A DNA stretch of 64,000 bases from Telopea speciosissima (GCF_018873765.1 NC_057925.1:4046927-4110926), one strand, 5' to 3'; counted from the stretch's first letter, positions 1 to 11,247 are shown. The notes: generated by a model not told the origin, from the letters alone. Numbers and translations: made by a program.

Positions 1-1
1 A

Positions 2-1397
2 GTAAAGTTCAAGTCTGATGAGTCCCTAGAACGCTATAAGGCGCGTCTTGTTGCTTTGGGGAACCGTCAGGAACACGGCATCAATTATGATGAGACTTTT
101 GCGCTAGTTGCTAAAATGACTATGGTTCGTCTCTTATTGGCATTGGCATCCTCTCATCAATGGCACATATATCAAATGGACGTAAAAAACACATTCTTAC
201 ACGGGGACCTTAAAGAAACCATTTACATGCGTCCTCCCCAAGGCCTTGATAGTGAATCCAATTCGGTGTGTCGCCTTAATAGGTCTTTATACGGCCTTAA
301 GCAAGCACCACGGGCGTGGTTTGAAAAGTTCCGCACTACTCTCATTCAGGCTGGGTATTCTTAGAGTCAATATGACCACTCTCTATTTCTTAGGCAATCC
401 TCGACAAGCCTCACTCTTCTATTGGTCTATGTTGATGATATTCTAATATCTAGTGACAATATACAGGGCATTTCCAAAATCAAAGATACTCTAAGACATT
501 CCTTCCACATGAAAGATTTGGGGGAGGTGACATATTTTCTTGGGCTTGAGGTTAATAAGTCTTCTTAGGGAATATTCATCAATCAACAAAAATATGTCCG
601 TGATCTAATTGCCCTTGGTCGTATGGATGCTGCCCAGGCGGTATCTACTCCACTTGAGGTGAACGTTAAGTATCGAAAGGATGATGGGGATCCGGTCTCA
701 GATCCTACGCTCTATCGACATCTTGTGGGCAGCCTCATCTATCTCACCACGATTGCTCTGATATTGGCCATGCGGTCATATTGCTAGTCAATTCATGGCC
801 GACCCACGGCAGCCTCACTTGAATGCGGTATTTCAGATACTTTGCTACTTACTGGGCACTGCTGACTGCGGTCTCTTTTATCCTGCGGTTTCCAAAAATG
901 ATATTCGGGCTTATGCAGATGCGGATTGGGCCGGGTGTCCTAACACTCGTCGCTCCACCACTGGCTGGTGTGTGTTTTTTGGGTCCTCTTTCATATCCTG
1001 GCGATGTAAGAAACATGATCATGTATCAAAGTCCTCTACGGAGGCCGAATACAGGGCCATGTCTTCTGCTTGCTCTGAAATACAATGGTTACGTGGTTTG
1101 CTTTCAGAAATTGGGTTTGCGCCCACCGGCCCGACTGCTTTGTACGCCGATAATACTAGTGCCATTCAGATTGCTACCAATCCTATATTTCACAAACGTA
1201 CAAAACACATCGAGATTGCTTGTCACGCCATTTGGGACGAAGTTCAGCGCGGCACCCTCAGTCTGCCTCATATCTCCTCCTCTTTACAATTAACAGATTT
1301 TTTTACCAAGCCCTTGACTCAAGCTCGTCATGATTTCCTGGTCAACAAGTTGATGCTGTGTGATCCCCCCCAGCACCAATTGGAGGGGAGGTGTTAG
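2..1397 (+). pseudogene. Ty1/copia pol remnant (reverse transcriptase and RNase H)
   Basis: The window opens inside a copia polyprotein. The first frame reads the RT start, with the catalytic Asp in QMDVKNTFLHGDL and then the LYGLKQAPRAW motif. A TAG at 362-364 interrupts it where family members usually have Gln, and a second TAG lies at 566-568. The YVDD catalytic box near 426 is intact. Two frameshifts fall between about 745 and 790. RNase H (795-1397) keeps the acidic residues in [18 protein letters not shown] and YADNTSAI and the copia C-terminal signature ending in TKPLTQARHDF. Its stop lies six bases inside the LTR. The element is non-autonomous, but the decay is modest. The upstream gag, protease and integrase lie outside the window. 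Confidence 0.93.
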
Positions 1398-1803
1398 CGG
1401 ATAATATCCGATTGCTGTTGTATAGATAGTAAGATTATGTTGATTGATCTGTTGGTTGAACTTAATTGATTCCATTGTATATATGGGGTAGGGCTGTGGT
1501 TGATTGTACTGGTTTTCCTAATTTAGAGGATTCTTGATCGTGATCCTTGGGGTTGAGGGGGTGGTAGCTTGTATTATTTATTGTGGATATTTCTCCATGA
1601 AATGCAAGGAATGTGGGAGTGGTCGTGGTGGATGTAGGTCATAACATAGACTGAACCACGTTAATTCGATTGTTCTTCTTCTTGTGTGTGTTTCTCTCAC
1701 CTTAGATTCTCTGGTTCTATCAATATATACATATATACGTTTGTGTATATATTTCAGATTATGTCTTGTCTTATACTGATTGCCTAGAATCCTATTTCTA
1801 ACA
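1392..1803 (+). repeat. 3' LTR of the copia element
   Basis: A purine tract (TTGGAGGGGAGG) ends at 1391 and is followed by TGTTAG. The LTR ends with CTAACA at 1798-1803, giving a perfect 6-bp inverted terminus and a 412-bp LTR. A TATA-like TATATATGGGG lies near 1476. The next five bases, AGGAG, should be the target-site duplication; its partner is outside the window. Confidence 0.87.
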
Positions 1804-1888
1804 AGGAGTACAGTCTAAATCTCGAGATCCTTTTGATCCTTTGTTCTTATTTTCTCTCTCTCACGCACAGAGAATCAGTGTGTGTGGT

Positions 1889-2640
1889 ATGGTTCGGTTT
1901 AAACCATTTAATCAAACGGTCTCAATTTTGAAACCCTAATTGAACCGTTTATTAAACGTTTTCACGGTTTCGATTTTAATGGTTCGGTTTGGTTTCGGTA
2001 AATGGTTTTTGTTTGATTTTGGCACATTTATGTACATCTAAGAGTGTTAAACGGTCCGGTTCGTTTTAAAACGTTTAATTAAACGGTCTCAATGTTGAAA
2101 CAATAATCGAAACTTTTATTAAATGTTTTCACGGTTTTGATTTTAATGGTTCGGTTTGGTTTTCGGTAAACTGTTTTTGTTTGATTTCGACACATTTATG
2201 TACATCTAAGAGTGTTAAACGGTCCGGTTAGATTTAAATCGTTTAATTAAATGGCCTCAATTTTGAAACCATAATCGAACCGTTTATTAAATGTTTTCAC
2301 GTTTTCGATTTTAATGGTTCGGTTTGATTTCAGTAAACGATTTTTGTTTGATTTCGGCACATTTATGTACATCTAAGAGTTTTAAACGGTCCAGTTTGAT
2401 TTAAATCGTTTAATTAAACGGTCTCAATGTTGAAACAATAATCAAACCATTTATTAAACAGTTTTGTGGTTTCGGTTTAAACAGTTTCTATTTGATTTTG
2501 GCATATTTATATATGTACAAGAGTGTTAAACGGTCCAGTTCAATTTAAACCGTTTAATTAAACGTACTCAATGTTGAAACCATAACTGGTTCATTTATTA
2601 AACGGTTCGGTTCAGTATTAATTAACTCGGAAACTAATAC
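1889..2640. repeat. 168-bp tandem repeat, about 4.5 degenerate copies
   Basis: The string AGAGTGTTAAACGGTCC recurs at 2041, 2209, 2377 (altered) and 2520, giving periods of 168, 168 and 143 bp. Each copy also holds TTTAATTAAACGGTCTCAAT, a GGTTCGGTTTGGTTT run and CACATTTATGTACATCTAAG. The first partial copy starts near 1889. The GGTTCGGTTT text resembles termini of plant hAT-type MITEs, so the array may have grown from such an element (inference). No coding potential. Confidence 0.85.
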
Positions 2641-3361
2641 AGTATTAGATCGGTATGTACAAGGATTGGCCATATTAGACAAATTTGCCCCTGATCTTCC
2701 TTTAAAAATAAATTTTTTGATAGATTTACCCCTTGTCCATACCGTGTCACTGATACGATATCGGGATATTGTATCGGCAAGGTGCAAAACCGGTACGGTA
2801 CTTTGAACCATGGTTTCTTTCTCACTTTGGCTTCAATTTATATGAGATAAGAATGACAACCTTGGCTTCATTCAAATGGAAAATCTCAAGCCCAATCCCA
2901 AGAGATCATCTTCAAGGAGCAAGAGAGAGCGATTGAGTGCAATCTCCATGAAGGAGCAAGAGAGAGAGAGATTGAGAGACTTGGATCAGCCTCAAATAAG
3001 GAACGAAAGTATTTACCAGAGGGGCTTATAAACCCCTAAAATATTAGGTCAGATCCTCTACAGGAGTAAATATTACTACTGCCAAAACTGCCCAAAAACA
3101 GGGCATACTCCAGATTTAAAATTAACCAGAAAATCGCAAATCATGTGAGCTGCAATTGGAGAACTATTGAGAGATGAAATCTGCAGGTATTGTGCTCAGA
3201 TTCATGATGCTAATTGATGCTTTCACTCTCAATTCATGTTGTAAAAGAGGAATGGAAAACACCTGATGAGAACGAGAGAGAAGAGGAAAAACAAAAATAA
3301 AAGGAGAAAAAAGAAAGATCTACGGGAAATATCTTACCATTAACAAAATGAGGGAGAAGCA
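2641..3361. other. Intergenic; GATAC-rich patch then GA-rich tract
   Basis: A degenerate GATACGATATCGGGATATTG patch lies near 2754-2815, the first of about ten in the window. It is followed by AGAGAGAG-rich sequence to about 3300. Short ORFs here lack any recognisable domain. I see no gene. Confidence 0.6.
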
Positions 3362-3600
3362 CCAATTGAAATCTTTCAAATCAAAATGAGGGAGAAGCAC
3401 CTGCGGCGGGGTGAGGCTAGGTTCTCCGGCGTAGGGGTGGGGCCTGGGGGGTTCTTGGTCGTGCATTAGAGTGTCATCCAATTGAAATCTTTGAAATCAA
3501 AATGAGGGAGAAGCACCTACGGCGGGGTGAGGCTAGGTTCTCCGGCGGCGTCTCCGGCAAGCGATCGAGTGAGGGAGAAGCACCTACGTGAGAGAGAGGA
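3362..3600. repeat. 116-bp direct repeat, two copies plus a partial third
   Basis: CCAATTGAAATCTTT starts at 3362 and again at 3478. Both copies continue through AAATCAAAATGAGGGAGAAG and GGCGGGGTGAGGCTAGG into a GC-rich TTCTCCGGCG segment. A partial third copy of GAGGGAGAAGCACCTACG begins near 3571. No gene is seen; 3601-3949 holds nothing recognisable. Confidence 0.8.
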
Positions 3601-4029
3601 GAGATCTGCGGGAAAGAGGCAAAAGGAGAACTGTAATTGCAATCGTGTATTAGAGAGGTAGTGTAGGTTGTTAAATGACAGAAATATCCTTTTAAATTAT
3701 AAATATGAGATTTTAATAAAATAATGAAATGTCCAAATTATCCTACTTAATGATACTTATTTGTTTTATTTTTTATTATATAATAATCTTTCCACCCATG
3801 GAGGGCACTCAGTTTACCCACCATACTAGGGTTCAAAAACCCCTATAGGGGGTTTTGGTATATTCCCAAAATACCCTCCCAATATCCTCTCCTGCTCCAC
3901 AGTGAATGGGATCGCATTCACCGTGGTTGGAGGAAAACTCGATCCTTTTTTCAAAAATAAATAGATGGAGCCCTGGCAAAATTTGAATTATTTGATTGTT
4001 CACATTCTTTGGAGAACAAATTAATTATT

Positions 4030-4192
4030 AAAGGTGAGCATTCTCTGTGGGGAGTGTGCCCCTATGTCTAAACACAAGGGTATAAAAAATGACCACTATG
4101 CCCCCTGATCTCTCTGGTCGATGCCTATGCTCTCTCTCATTGAGCGGGAGGCCGATGTAGGGGCCACACTCCCGAACAGGCTCTTTTTCCCC
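4030..4192. mobile_element. Foldback MITE (GGGAGTGTGGCC family)
   Basis: The ends GGGGAGTGTGCCCCTA and TAGGGGCCACACTCCCG are inverted. The element is flanked by AATTATT (4023-4029 and 4193-4199). Unit 3 has the uninterrupted site ATTAATTATTCAATAGG at about 10620. Related hairpins occur at 26816-26973, 55925-56110 and, as a subfamily, at 14963-15099. Confidence 0.75.
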
Positions 4193-5510
4193 AATTATTC
4201 AATAGGTCTATGTTTTGGCTGACTAAAAAACTGGTTAACATGACAGAGCAGTTATTCAGAAATCTTATGAGAATACTCTCACTCAGTAGATTTGTGCATA
4301 ATAGAGAAATTGCACTTGGCCATTTGGACTTCCAGGATCCAAACAGAGCCTAGAAATTCTAAGGATTATGCCTTTATGTGATGTAACCTAGGGCCATTCT
4401 AGGTTCTTAAAATAGTCTCCCACTTGCAAAATTAAAAAACTAAAGTGGTCCAAGAAAGGAGCTTCTAGCTAACACTGCTCTTTCTTTTAAACAAATTATA
4501 ATTACAATTTATTTTTTTATTTTTTTGGGGGAGGGGGGGAGGGGAGTGGAATAATTAAGTAACCCTTACTCCATCTTATTCTATTCTAGAATAGAATAAA
4601 TGGATACTACCTCACTCATTAGGAATATAAACATACCCCCTAAACCAATCATATTGCGCTTGTAAGCATAAAATTCAATTAAGTGGGCAGAAGGATAAAG
4701 ACAAGATTCATTTCCTAAGTTTATGAAAACAACCAAAACTATAGGAGGAAGGATCTTTCTAAGAAATTTGGTGACATCAGGATGAACAGACCTTTGTCTC
4801 TCCTTATAAGGGGTATTTGACTATTTGGTACATATACCCTACAGATTGTGGGTATATGACCTAGGGGAGTTTGAAACTTTCATACTCTTTCAAGCCCTAA
4901 AGCTATAAAAGTAATACATAATAAAGGTGAGTTCTGATCCAATCATAAAGAAACACACGGCAAAGATGGGCTTTCTTGAGACCAAACAATATCCCCCATA
5001 ACCCAACCTAAGTGTTGTTCAATTATTTGTGTCAAACTACTCTAAATAGAATTCTAACCTTAACCAAACATGTACTAAGATCTGATTTTCCAACTGTAAT
5101 CCAAGGTTAGGAATCTAATGAAGAATTTGAAATTAAGAAAGTGGAAGGAAATCCTAAATTTGGAAGCTTATTTGGAACGAGTAGTTTTCACTTTTCAATT
5201 CAGAGTGTGGTTTTCTTTCTTTGACTCTTTTTGTAATTTCCTTTCATGGTTTTGAAGACCCATAACTAAAAGAAGAGTGGAAGAGAAGCTCCCTTAGGAC
5301 GGGTTTTTTTGTGCACATTGTGGTCCAATTCTCATTTTTCTCATATTCATCAAGGTTTGAAAAGATGGAAACCCAGTTTCCATATAAGATATGAACCGAC
5401 CCACCTCAAAATTTTACGTGAATCTAAGATCGCACACAGGAAAGCTCACGAAACACCACTTGGGGATCCAACCTCTTGGCATTTTTCAAAACAATTGATG
5501 TGGAACTTTA

Positions 5511-5521
5511 GTCCCACATCG
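5511..5521 (+). promoter_or_regulatory. Upstream Sequence Element-like motif of snRNA promoters
   Basis: GTCCCACATCG exactly matches RTCCCACATCG, the plant snRNA upstream sequence element. A TTATAAG lies about 25 bases downstream, close to the Pol III (U6) type spacing. I do not recognise an snRNA in the following 200 bases. The same motif also occurs in some plant retroelement LTRs, so promoter function is only a possibility. Confidence 0.3.
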
Positions 5522-6277
5522 GTTATGAAGAAGGAGATTATATGGGTTATAAGTGTTAGTGTGCTACTATCACATGTTATATTTAGAAAAGATTTTACGA
5601 TGCACTTATGAGGAAGGCAACCGTCCGAACGTGAGCGTGTGCAGGTGCATGATGGCCCACAAAATCGGTGATTATTGTCCCTGCAATTTGTTGTAACCCG
5701 GTGCAGAAGGACAAAACGGTTTTGTTCGACTCAGGCATTCTCACCATCCTCTCCATTTCTGTTTTCATTTTCTAACACAACCTAAAACCTTGAAGCATTA
5801 AAAAGAGATAGTCAAAAGGGTATTAAAGCACACCCAAGGTGTTGTTGCATTATATCTTTATAACTCCCAACATCTCAACACACTCTCTCACGTATAGCTT
5901 CAAAGACTAGTTTGTTAGGTAGAGGAACTCATAAGCATATGTGGACTGGGCTACTGAAACATTTGGTTAAAGACCATTAATCAACTTATGAAAGTCAATA
6001 AATGAAGTATCAAAGACTTTACCCCTAACAGTTGATTCATAGCCTTCTATTATTATTTTTTTCTCATTGTGGACATAAAAGAAAAGATCTTCTGTTATTA
6101 CGTCGAAATGAAAAAGAAAACATAGAAAACAAGACAAAGGAATTAGTCAAAACCAAAACAAGATTGGTAGTCCTTTGATGATTGCGGCTGCTTTATTTGT
6201 TATGGTTTGGTCAGCCTTTTTGGCAATAGAGTGGAGTTTTGAGCGACTAGTCTCACAATATATGGTGTAAGCCTCGA

Positions 6278-6412
6278 GCCTGTTTGGTATGCATTCTTAA
6301 AATGAATTTTAGGTGAATTTCGTATTTTTGAATGATAAAAATAATGTTTTTATCGTCCAAGAATGCAAAATTCACCTAGAATATATTCCAATAATGCATA
6401 CCAAACACAGCC
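6278..6412. mobile_element. Hairpin MITE, 135 bp
   Basis: Arms of nearly 60 nt pair: GCCTGTTTGGTATGCATT at the left and AATGCATACCAAACACAGCC at the right, with AGGTGAATTT / AAATTCACCT inside. The related array units 2 and 3 lack it at this point. The target duplication is not clear. Confidence 0.75.
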
Positions 6413-6841
6413 TAAGGGTGTCAATCCGTTCGGTTCAATTTTTTTGTGCAACACGTGGTAGAATAAAACACCTTGGTCATTGATGAAAATTCAAAGACTG
6501 AGTTTACCTTCATCCATGGTTAAGAAAGAATCCCTTTCATGGTAGGTATTTAAAACCTTCAATTGAACCCAAGAAAGATATTTGTGACCATCAATAGAAT
6601 CTAAAATTCAATCATAAGGTCACATCACCAATGGAGAAGAAATTATTCCATTACATGTGAAGGAAGTGGTCAATGGTGATCCAATAATGGAGCTTCAAAT
6701 AGGTCTCTCTCTCTCTTGATTTGTGTATAATATAGAAATTGTATTAAGTCATTTGGACTTCTAGGATCCAAATTGAGCCTAAAAAATTCTGAGGATTATG
6801 CCTTTATGTGATGTAACCTAGGGCCATTCCAGGTTCTTAAA

Positions 6842-6891
6842 AGGTTTTCCCACTTTTTGTTTTTTGTGTGGTAAAGAGGTTTTCCCACTTT
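6842..6891 (-). mobile_element. 20-bp poly(T) insert with 15-bp target duplication
   Basis: AGGTTTTCCCACTTT is present at 6842-6856 and again at 6877-6891, flanking TTGTTTTTTGTGTGGTAAAG. Units 3 and 4 have a single copy of the target. It resembles the reverse complement of a retroposon 3' tail (CTTTACC then poly(A)). Confidence 0.75.
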
Positions 6892-8038
6892 CAAAATTTC
6901 AAAACGAGTGGTCAATGGTGGTCCAAGAATGGAGCTTCTAGCATTGCTATCCCTTTTAAACAATGGGTGATATATTAGAATCCAGATTCTTGATCCTCAA
7001 AGTGAATAAGCAACCTTTACTCCATCTTATTCTATTCTAGAATAGATTAAGTGGATATTACCCTACTTGTTAGGAGTATAAACATGCTCCCATAAGCCAA
7101 TCATATCACACTTGTAAGCATAAAATACATTTAAGCAGTTAACTTAAATCAAATTAATATGTAGAACAATAGAAAGGAAGGAATAATTCATTGGAGAGAG
7201 ATTCAGTGGGCAGAAGGATAAAGACAGGATTCAATTCCAAGATATGAAAACAACCAAAACCATAGGAGGAAGGATCTTTCTAGATAGATTTTGTCTCTAA
7301 GGTACATATTACCAACATTTTGAACCCTTGATTACTATTTCTTTTCCATTAGCTATTCTTATACATATCTTATTCTTAAAGTTCACATATTAGATTTGAT
7401 AATAATAATTAAATATTATAAAGACATTGTAAGGCATCATAGCGACCATCTATTGTGGAAAAACTATTTATAGAGAATTTTTTTCATCAATGGTGATTTG
7501 ATATTGTGATTGGACTCTTCGAATGTTAAGTCATATCATCAATTTTCGTCATTTACTATCAAAGATTCAGAGTACCATTCCTCAATCGAATTATTAGGGT
7601 CAGAACCCATAGGTGAAGGGATTCTCTCTTCACCCTGATAGAGAACCTGATGGTATTCATCATTTAAAACCTCACAAAGAAACAAAAACCATTGAAAACC
7701 TAAGTAGGGAAGTTATTCTTCCTCCAATTCTCCCTCCCCCCAATCTCTCAATAATAAAAAAATAAAAAAAACCTAAATGGAAATGCCCATAACTCTATTA
7801 ATTAAATCGCCTAATCATAGACTCATGGGATCCCAACATTGCAATAAAAAAAAAAAAGTGTGACGAGAGTTTTTTTTTTTTTTTTTGTTGGTACGAGTAT
7901 GACAAGGGAGTTTGAGGATATGATATGCCAAACAATGGCAAAAGAATTCAAGCAAGTAGAGGTGTGGGTAGATAGTACTTTTCTTTACTCTTTGTTAATG
8001 CAGGAAACTCCATAGGGATGGCCTTGGGACTTATTTGA

Positions 8039-8214
8039 GGAAAATTATCTTCTTCAGTTTTCTGCCCGGTTCAGTTCCCCAGTTCCTTTAATAATGGGTG
8101 GTGGACCTCATCCGGACAGAGTGTTTGAACAGGGGTAAGGTGGTCATTCCAACCCTCCATATTAGGGGAACTGGGGAACTGGGCCGGGCAGAAAACTGGA
8201 GGTGATAAAGATCC
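8039..8214. mobile_element. Mutator-like MITE, 176 bp, perfect 9-bp target duplication
   Basis: Flanked by CTTATTTGA at 8030-8038 and 8215-8223. The terminal arms pair over about 45 nt: GGAAAATTATCTTC and CAGTTTTCTGCCCGG at the left, CCGGGCAGAAAACTG and GATAAAGATCC at the right. Unit 4 shows the empty site (TTTATTTGATGTTCTC near 17435). A 9-bp duplication and G-rich AT termini fit MULE elements. Confidence 0.88.
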
Positions 8215-8744
8215 CTTATTTGAAGTTCTCTTGAATATTTCTGTTATGATGTCTAAATTGGATGTTTCTTATAACTTCTAAAGACAAGTATATGGTTAAA
8301 GAGAATTAATCAACTTATGAAAGTCATTAAATGAACTATCAAAGACTTTACCCCTAACAAACAAAAATAATAATAAAATATAATTGATCCATACCCTTTT
8401 TTTTTCTCATTTGGGACATATAGAAAGGACCTTCTGTCATTAGGTAGAAATAAAAAAGTAAACATAGAAAACAAGGCAAAAGGGATTAGTCAAAACCAAA
8501 ACATGACTGGGAAATGCAGACTTAGTCCTTTGAGGACTAAATGAGGAAGAAAGGAATAGGAATGGAGTTGGCATTTTGAGCGATTAGTCTCTCACAAAGT
8601 CACAAATATGGTGCAATTAAACCTCGAGTCTATTGACCCTTATGCAGAGGTGGTGTGTGGGTCAGTGGGTTGGACCAAGTCCTACCCAGTTGACCTTGTG
8701 ATTCTGATAGAGTTTCCATGACCCGAGCAGATTAGGTAGGACCA

Positions 8745-8978
8745 GTGGGAAAATAATCCTCTCCTATTTCTTAAAAGTGTGCAGGGCGGCAGTTCCGGGG
8801 GAGATGTCTGACGCTTGATAATTCGGACATCCAATGGTGCCAAACTCGACAAGAAGAAAAAATAGAAGTCAATGAATTCGAACAGTTTGATGTCCGAGGC
8901 ACCGAGCTGCTAGGTGTTGACATCACCACCTTGACCTGCCACACTACACATTTTTAGGAATTGGAGAGGATTAAAGTC
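8745..8978. mobile_element. MITE, 234 bp
   Basis: Inverted ends: GGAAAATAATCCTCTCC at the left and GGAGAGGATTAAAG at the right, with a second matching block (TTCTTAAAAGTGTGCAGGG / CACACTACACATTTTTAGGA). Flanked by TAGGACC(A/T) at 8737-8744 and 8979-8986. The empty site is in unit 3 near 13270 (TTAGGTGGGATCAGAGTGG). Confidence 0.8.
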
Positions 8979-9702
8979 TAGGACCTGAGTGGATTCACAC
9001 GTCCTTCACTACTTAGGTGAATCATGTATTGGCACCTAAATCCATGGTTTTAGGTGTCAGTTGTATCGGTATTGGCCGACACTGATATCGATACTTAGTC
9101 AATATCAGATCAGTGCACAGTATGAACATAGGGGTTTAATGGTCAAAATACCTTATGGTACTAGTAACTTTGGGGGTAAACCTATCTGATACGTCCGTTA
9201 CCGACCGATAACATCCCCATATCCGATCTGATACTGATACCCGATACTAATCTGCCAATATCCGACACCATGCCCAAACCACTTTGCCATAAAGAAATCT
9301 ATTCGAATGATCACAATAATGACATCAAAACCAGGGTTGTTTTTTGTTATTTTGAAAGAAAAAAAAAGAATTTATTTTGATCGTTTTTGTGACGATTGAA
9401 TGTATTTTGTTCAAACTCTTTTTTAGGGTTTTTTCCGTCACCATGCTTAATGAAGTATCACACTTCACTATTTGTCACATGATAACACATGGGTTAGTTT
9501 ATAGAGGACCAAGCAAGCATCTCATTAGTACAATTTCAGCTTAAAATGAGTAGAGAAAGGGACTAAAATTACAAAAGATGTAATTATGTATTTTATATTT
9601 ATCTCCATTTGATGGCATTTTGATAATTTTACTAAAACTTTGAATCAGATTTTGAAAACTGGACTAAAATTTAATCAGTCAGATATCCTATTAATACTCA
9701 GT

Positions 9703-10499
9703 GGGAAATTCCAACTTTGCCCTCTTCTTCCCCAAATTTGAAATTGCCTCCATCGTTGACCTTCAAATCCATCGCTGACCTGCAACTCCACCACACAGGT
9801 ATTCATTTATGCATCTATGTCTTCTCCCTCTATTCTTTCTCGGATTTTTTCCCCTGCTCTCATTCATTCGCTATTAACCCTAAAAAATATGCTAACCCAA
9901 ACTTTGAATCTTGACCTAACATGGTCTTCGTCGTGTTCTCCGCAAAGGTTGCAGCGAGAATTGCAGCATCAGACCTTGCTTGCAATGGATCAAAAACCCA
10001 GAATCCCAAGCACATGCCACTGTCTTCCTCGCCAAGTTCTATGGCCGTGCTGGGCTCATGAATCTCATTAATGCCGGACCTGAACACCTTCGTCCTGGTA
10101 ACTACCCCCTACGGCTGCTGGAATTTGTTTCCCTATGGAGAAGAAATCTGAAAACCTTTCTAAATTCAATCTCACAGTTTCAATGATAGAAAGCCTGATC
10201 TGCACCTCGGAAATGTGCTCTGGTGGTTCAAATCTCCTTTGAAGTAGCGGGAGTAACAGAGCAGGGGAAGGTGGGGGGGGGGGAAAGGAATGATAAGCTC
10301 AAACCCCTAATAGGGGTATATTAGTCATTTTAAGTCGTGAATTACCATTACCATACCACTTAACGGGAATAATATAACGGAGTGGGACTGACTGTAATAA
10401 CTAACCAAACCTTAGGGGATGTGGCTGTATAATTTAGAAACACAGGGGATCATTCTGTATTTAATACAAACCTCAAGGGGTGGCATTGTAATTTTCCCT
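9703..10499 (+). mobile_element. Candidate Pack-MULE island carrying host gene pieces
   Basis: A block unlike either neighbour separates array units 2 and 3. It begins GGGAAATTCCAACTTTGCCC and ends GGGGTGGCATTGTAATTTTCCC, imperfectly inverted and MULE-like. Inside are a splice-like CACACAG|GT junction near 9796 and an LBD gene exon (9921-10097). I could not find a clean 9-bp target duplication, so exact limits and class remain uncertain. The remaining sequence (10190-10499) has no coding signal. Confidence 0.5.
9921..10097 (+). pseudogene. Captured exon 1 fragment of a class II LOB-domain (LBD) gene
   Basis: In one frame the sequence reads [19 protein letters not shown], then [36 protein letters not shown]. 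This is the N-terminal zinc-finger-like block of class II LOB transcription factors (the LBD37-42 type). It ends at CGTCCTG|GTAACT, a donor at the conserved class II intron position, so genomic rather than processed sequence was copied. The start Met and the first Cys pair are missing (GLRR replaces the expected NGCR region). No second exon follows. The LOB reading frame is otherwise open. Function is unlikely except as a source of small RNA against the parent gene (inference). Confidence 0.85.
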
Positions 10500-10545
10500 T
10501 ATAAAAACTAATTTTTTAATATTAAAATGATGGAGGCCTTTTGGC

Positions 10546-10589
10546 AAAATTTGAATTGTGTTTTTTTTTTGGTAAGAAAATTTGAATTG
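10546..10589 (-). mobile_element. 18-bp poly(T) insert with 13-bp target duplication
   Basis: AAAATTTGAATTG occurs at 10546-10558 and 10577-10589 around a T-run ending GGTAAG. Units 1 and 4 carry one uninterrupted copy. Confidence 0.75.
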
Positions 10590-10715
10590 TTTGATTATTC
10601 TCATTCCCTGGAAAACACATTAATTATTCAATAGGTCTATTTTTTTTATTTTTTTTTGTCTGACTGAAAAACTGGTTAACATGGCAGACCAATTATAATA
10701 TAGAAATTGGACTAG

Positions 10716-10763
10716 GTCATTTGGATTTCCTAGTTTTTTTGATAAAGTGTCATTTGGACTTCC
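10716..10763 (-). mobile_element. 18-bp poly(T) insert with 15-bp target duplication
   Basis: GTCATTTGGATTTCC (10716-10730) and GTCATTTGGACTTCC (10749-10763) flank TAGTTTTTTTGATAAAGT. Other units have the target once. Confidence 0.75.
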
Positions 10764-11169
10764 AGGATCCATCCAAGCTCAACCTATAAAATTCAAAGGA
10801 TTTTGCCTTTATTTGATGTTACCTAGGGCTAGGGCTATTATCATAAAAAATAAAAAGTGATATAACCTAGGGCCATTCTAGGTTCTTAAAAGGTTTTCCC
10901 ACTTGCAAAAGTTCAAAACAAGTGGTCAATTGTTGTCCAAGAAAGGAGATTCTAGAACTGCTCTTTCTTTTAAACAATTAATAAGTATAATTTTTTGGGG
11001 GTTGCCTATCATCAAACCAATGGGTGATATATTAGAATTCAGATTTCTGATCCTCAAAGTGAATAAGCAACCTTTACTCAATCTTATTCTATTCTAGAAT
11101 AGAATAAGTGGATATTACCTTACTGATTAAGAATATAAACATGCTTCCATAAGCCAATCATATCGCGTT

Positions 11170-11247
11170 TGCACATGGGGGTGGGTGCAATGACCACCCC
11201 CATGTGCCTGGGCGCAGCCTGCGCTGCGGGACAAAGAATAGGATCCC
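11170..11247. mobile_element. Truncated MITE (14963-15099 family)
   Basis: CCCCCATGTGCCTGGGCGCAG through GGATCCC matches the right half of the element in unit 4. It is associated with loss of about 270 bp of unit sequence on its left. Confidence 0.55.

Larger units (their letters stand above)
3950..6277. repeat. Unit 1 of a four-unit degenerate tandem array
   Basis: Contains module gamma (ATAGAGAAATTGCACTTGG near 4300, TATTCTATTCTAGAATAGAA near 4579), then module alpha (4770-5300; CTTTCAAGCCCTAAAG, CCAAACAATATCCCCCATA) and module beta (5985-6277; AAATGAAGTATCAAAGACTT). Module alpha is the same sequence that lies immediately upstream of the guanylate kinase gene at 18030-18534. Unit 1 even continues to about 5400 with a copy of that gene's leader (AATTCTCATTTTTCTCATATTCATCAAGG here versus 18757-18782). 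No intact coding region; the unit looks like a duplicated gene flank. Confidence 0.75.
6660..9702. repeat. Unit 2 of the tandem array
   Basis: Order: gamma (6719-7990), beta (8308-8640), delta (8636-9530; GTGTGGGTCAGTGGGTTGGA, TGATAACACATGGGTTAG). Module alpha is missing relative to units 1, 3 and 4. Contains insertions at 6857-6876, 8039-8214 and 8745-8978. A GATAC-rich patch lies at 9060-9270. No coding region of its own is seen. Confidence 0.7.

Noticed and set aside
9717..9914. 65-codon ORF upstream of the LBD fragment
   Set aside because: Crosses what looks like a splice-type junction and has no domain; treated as part of the captured island.
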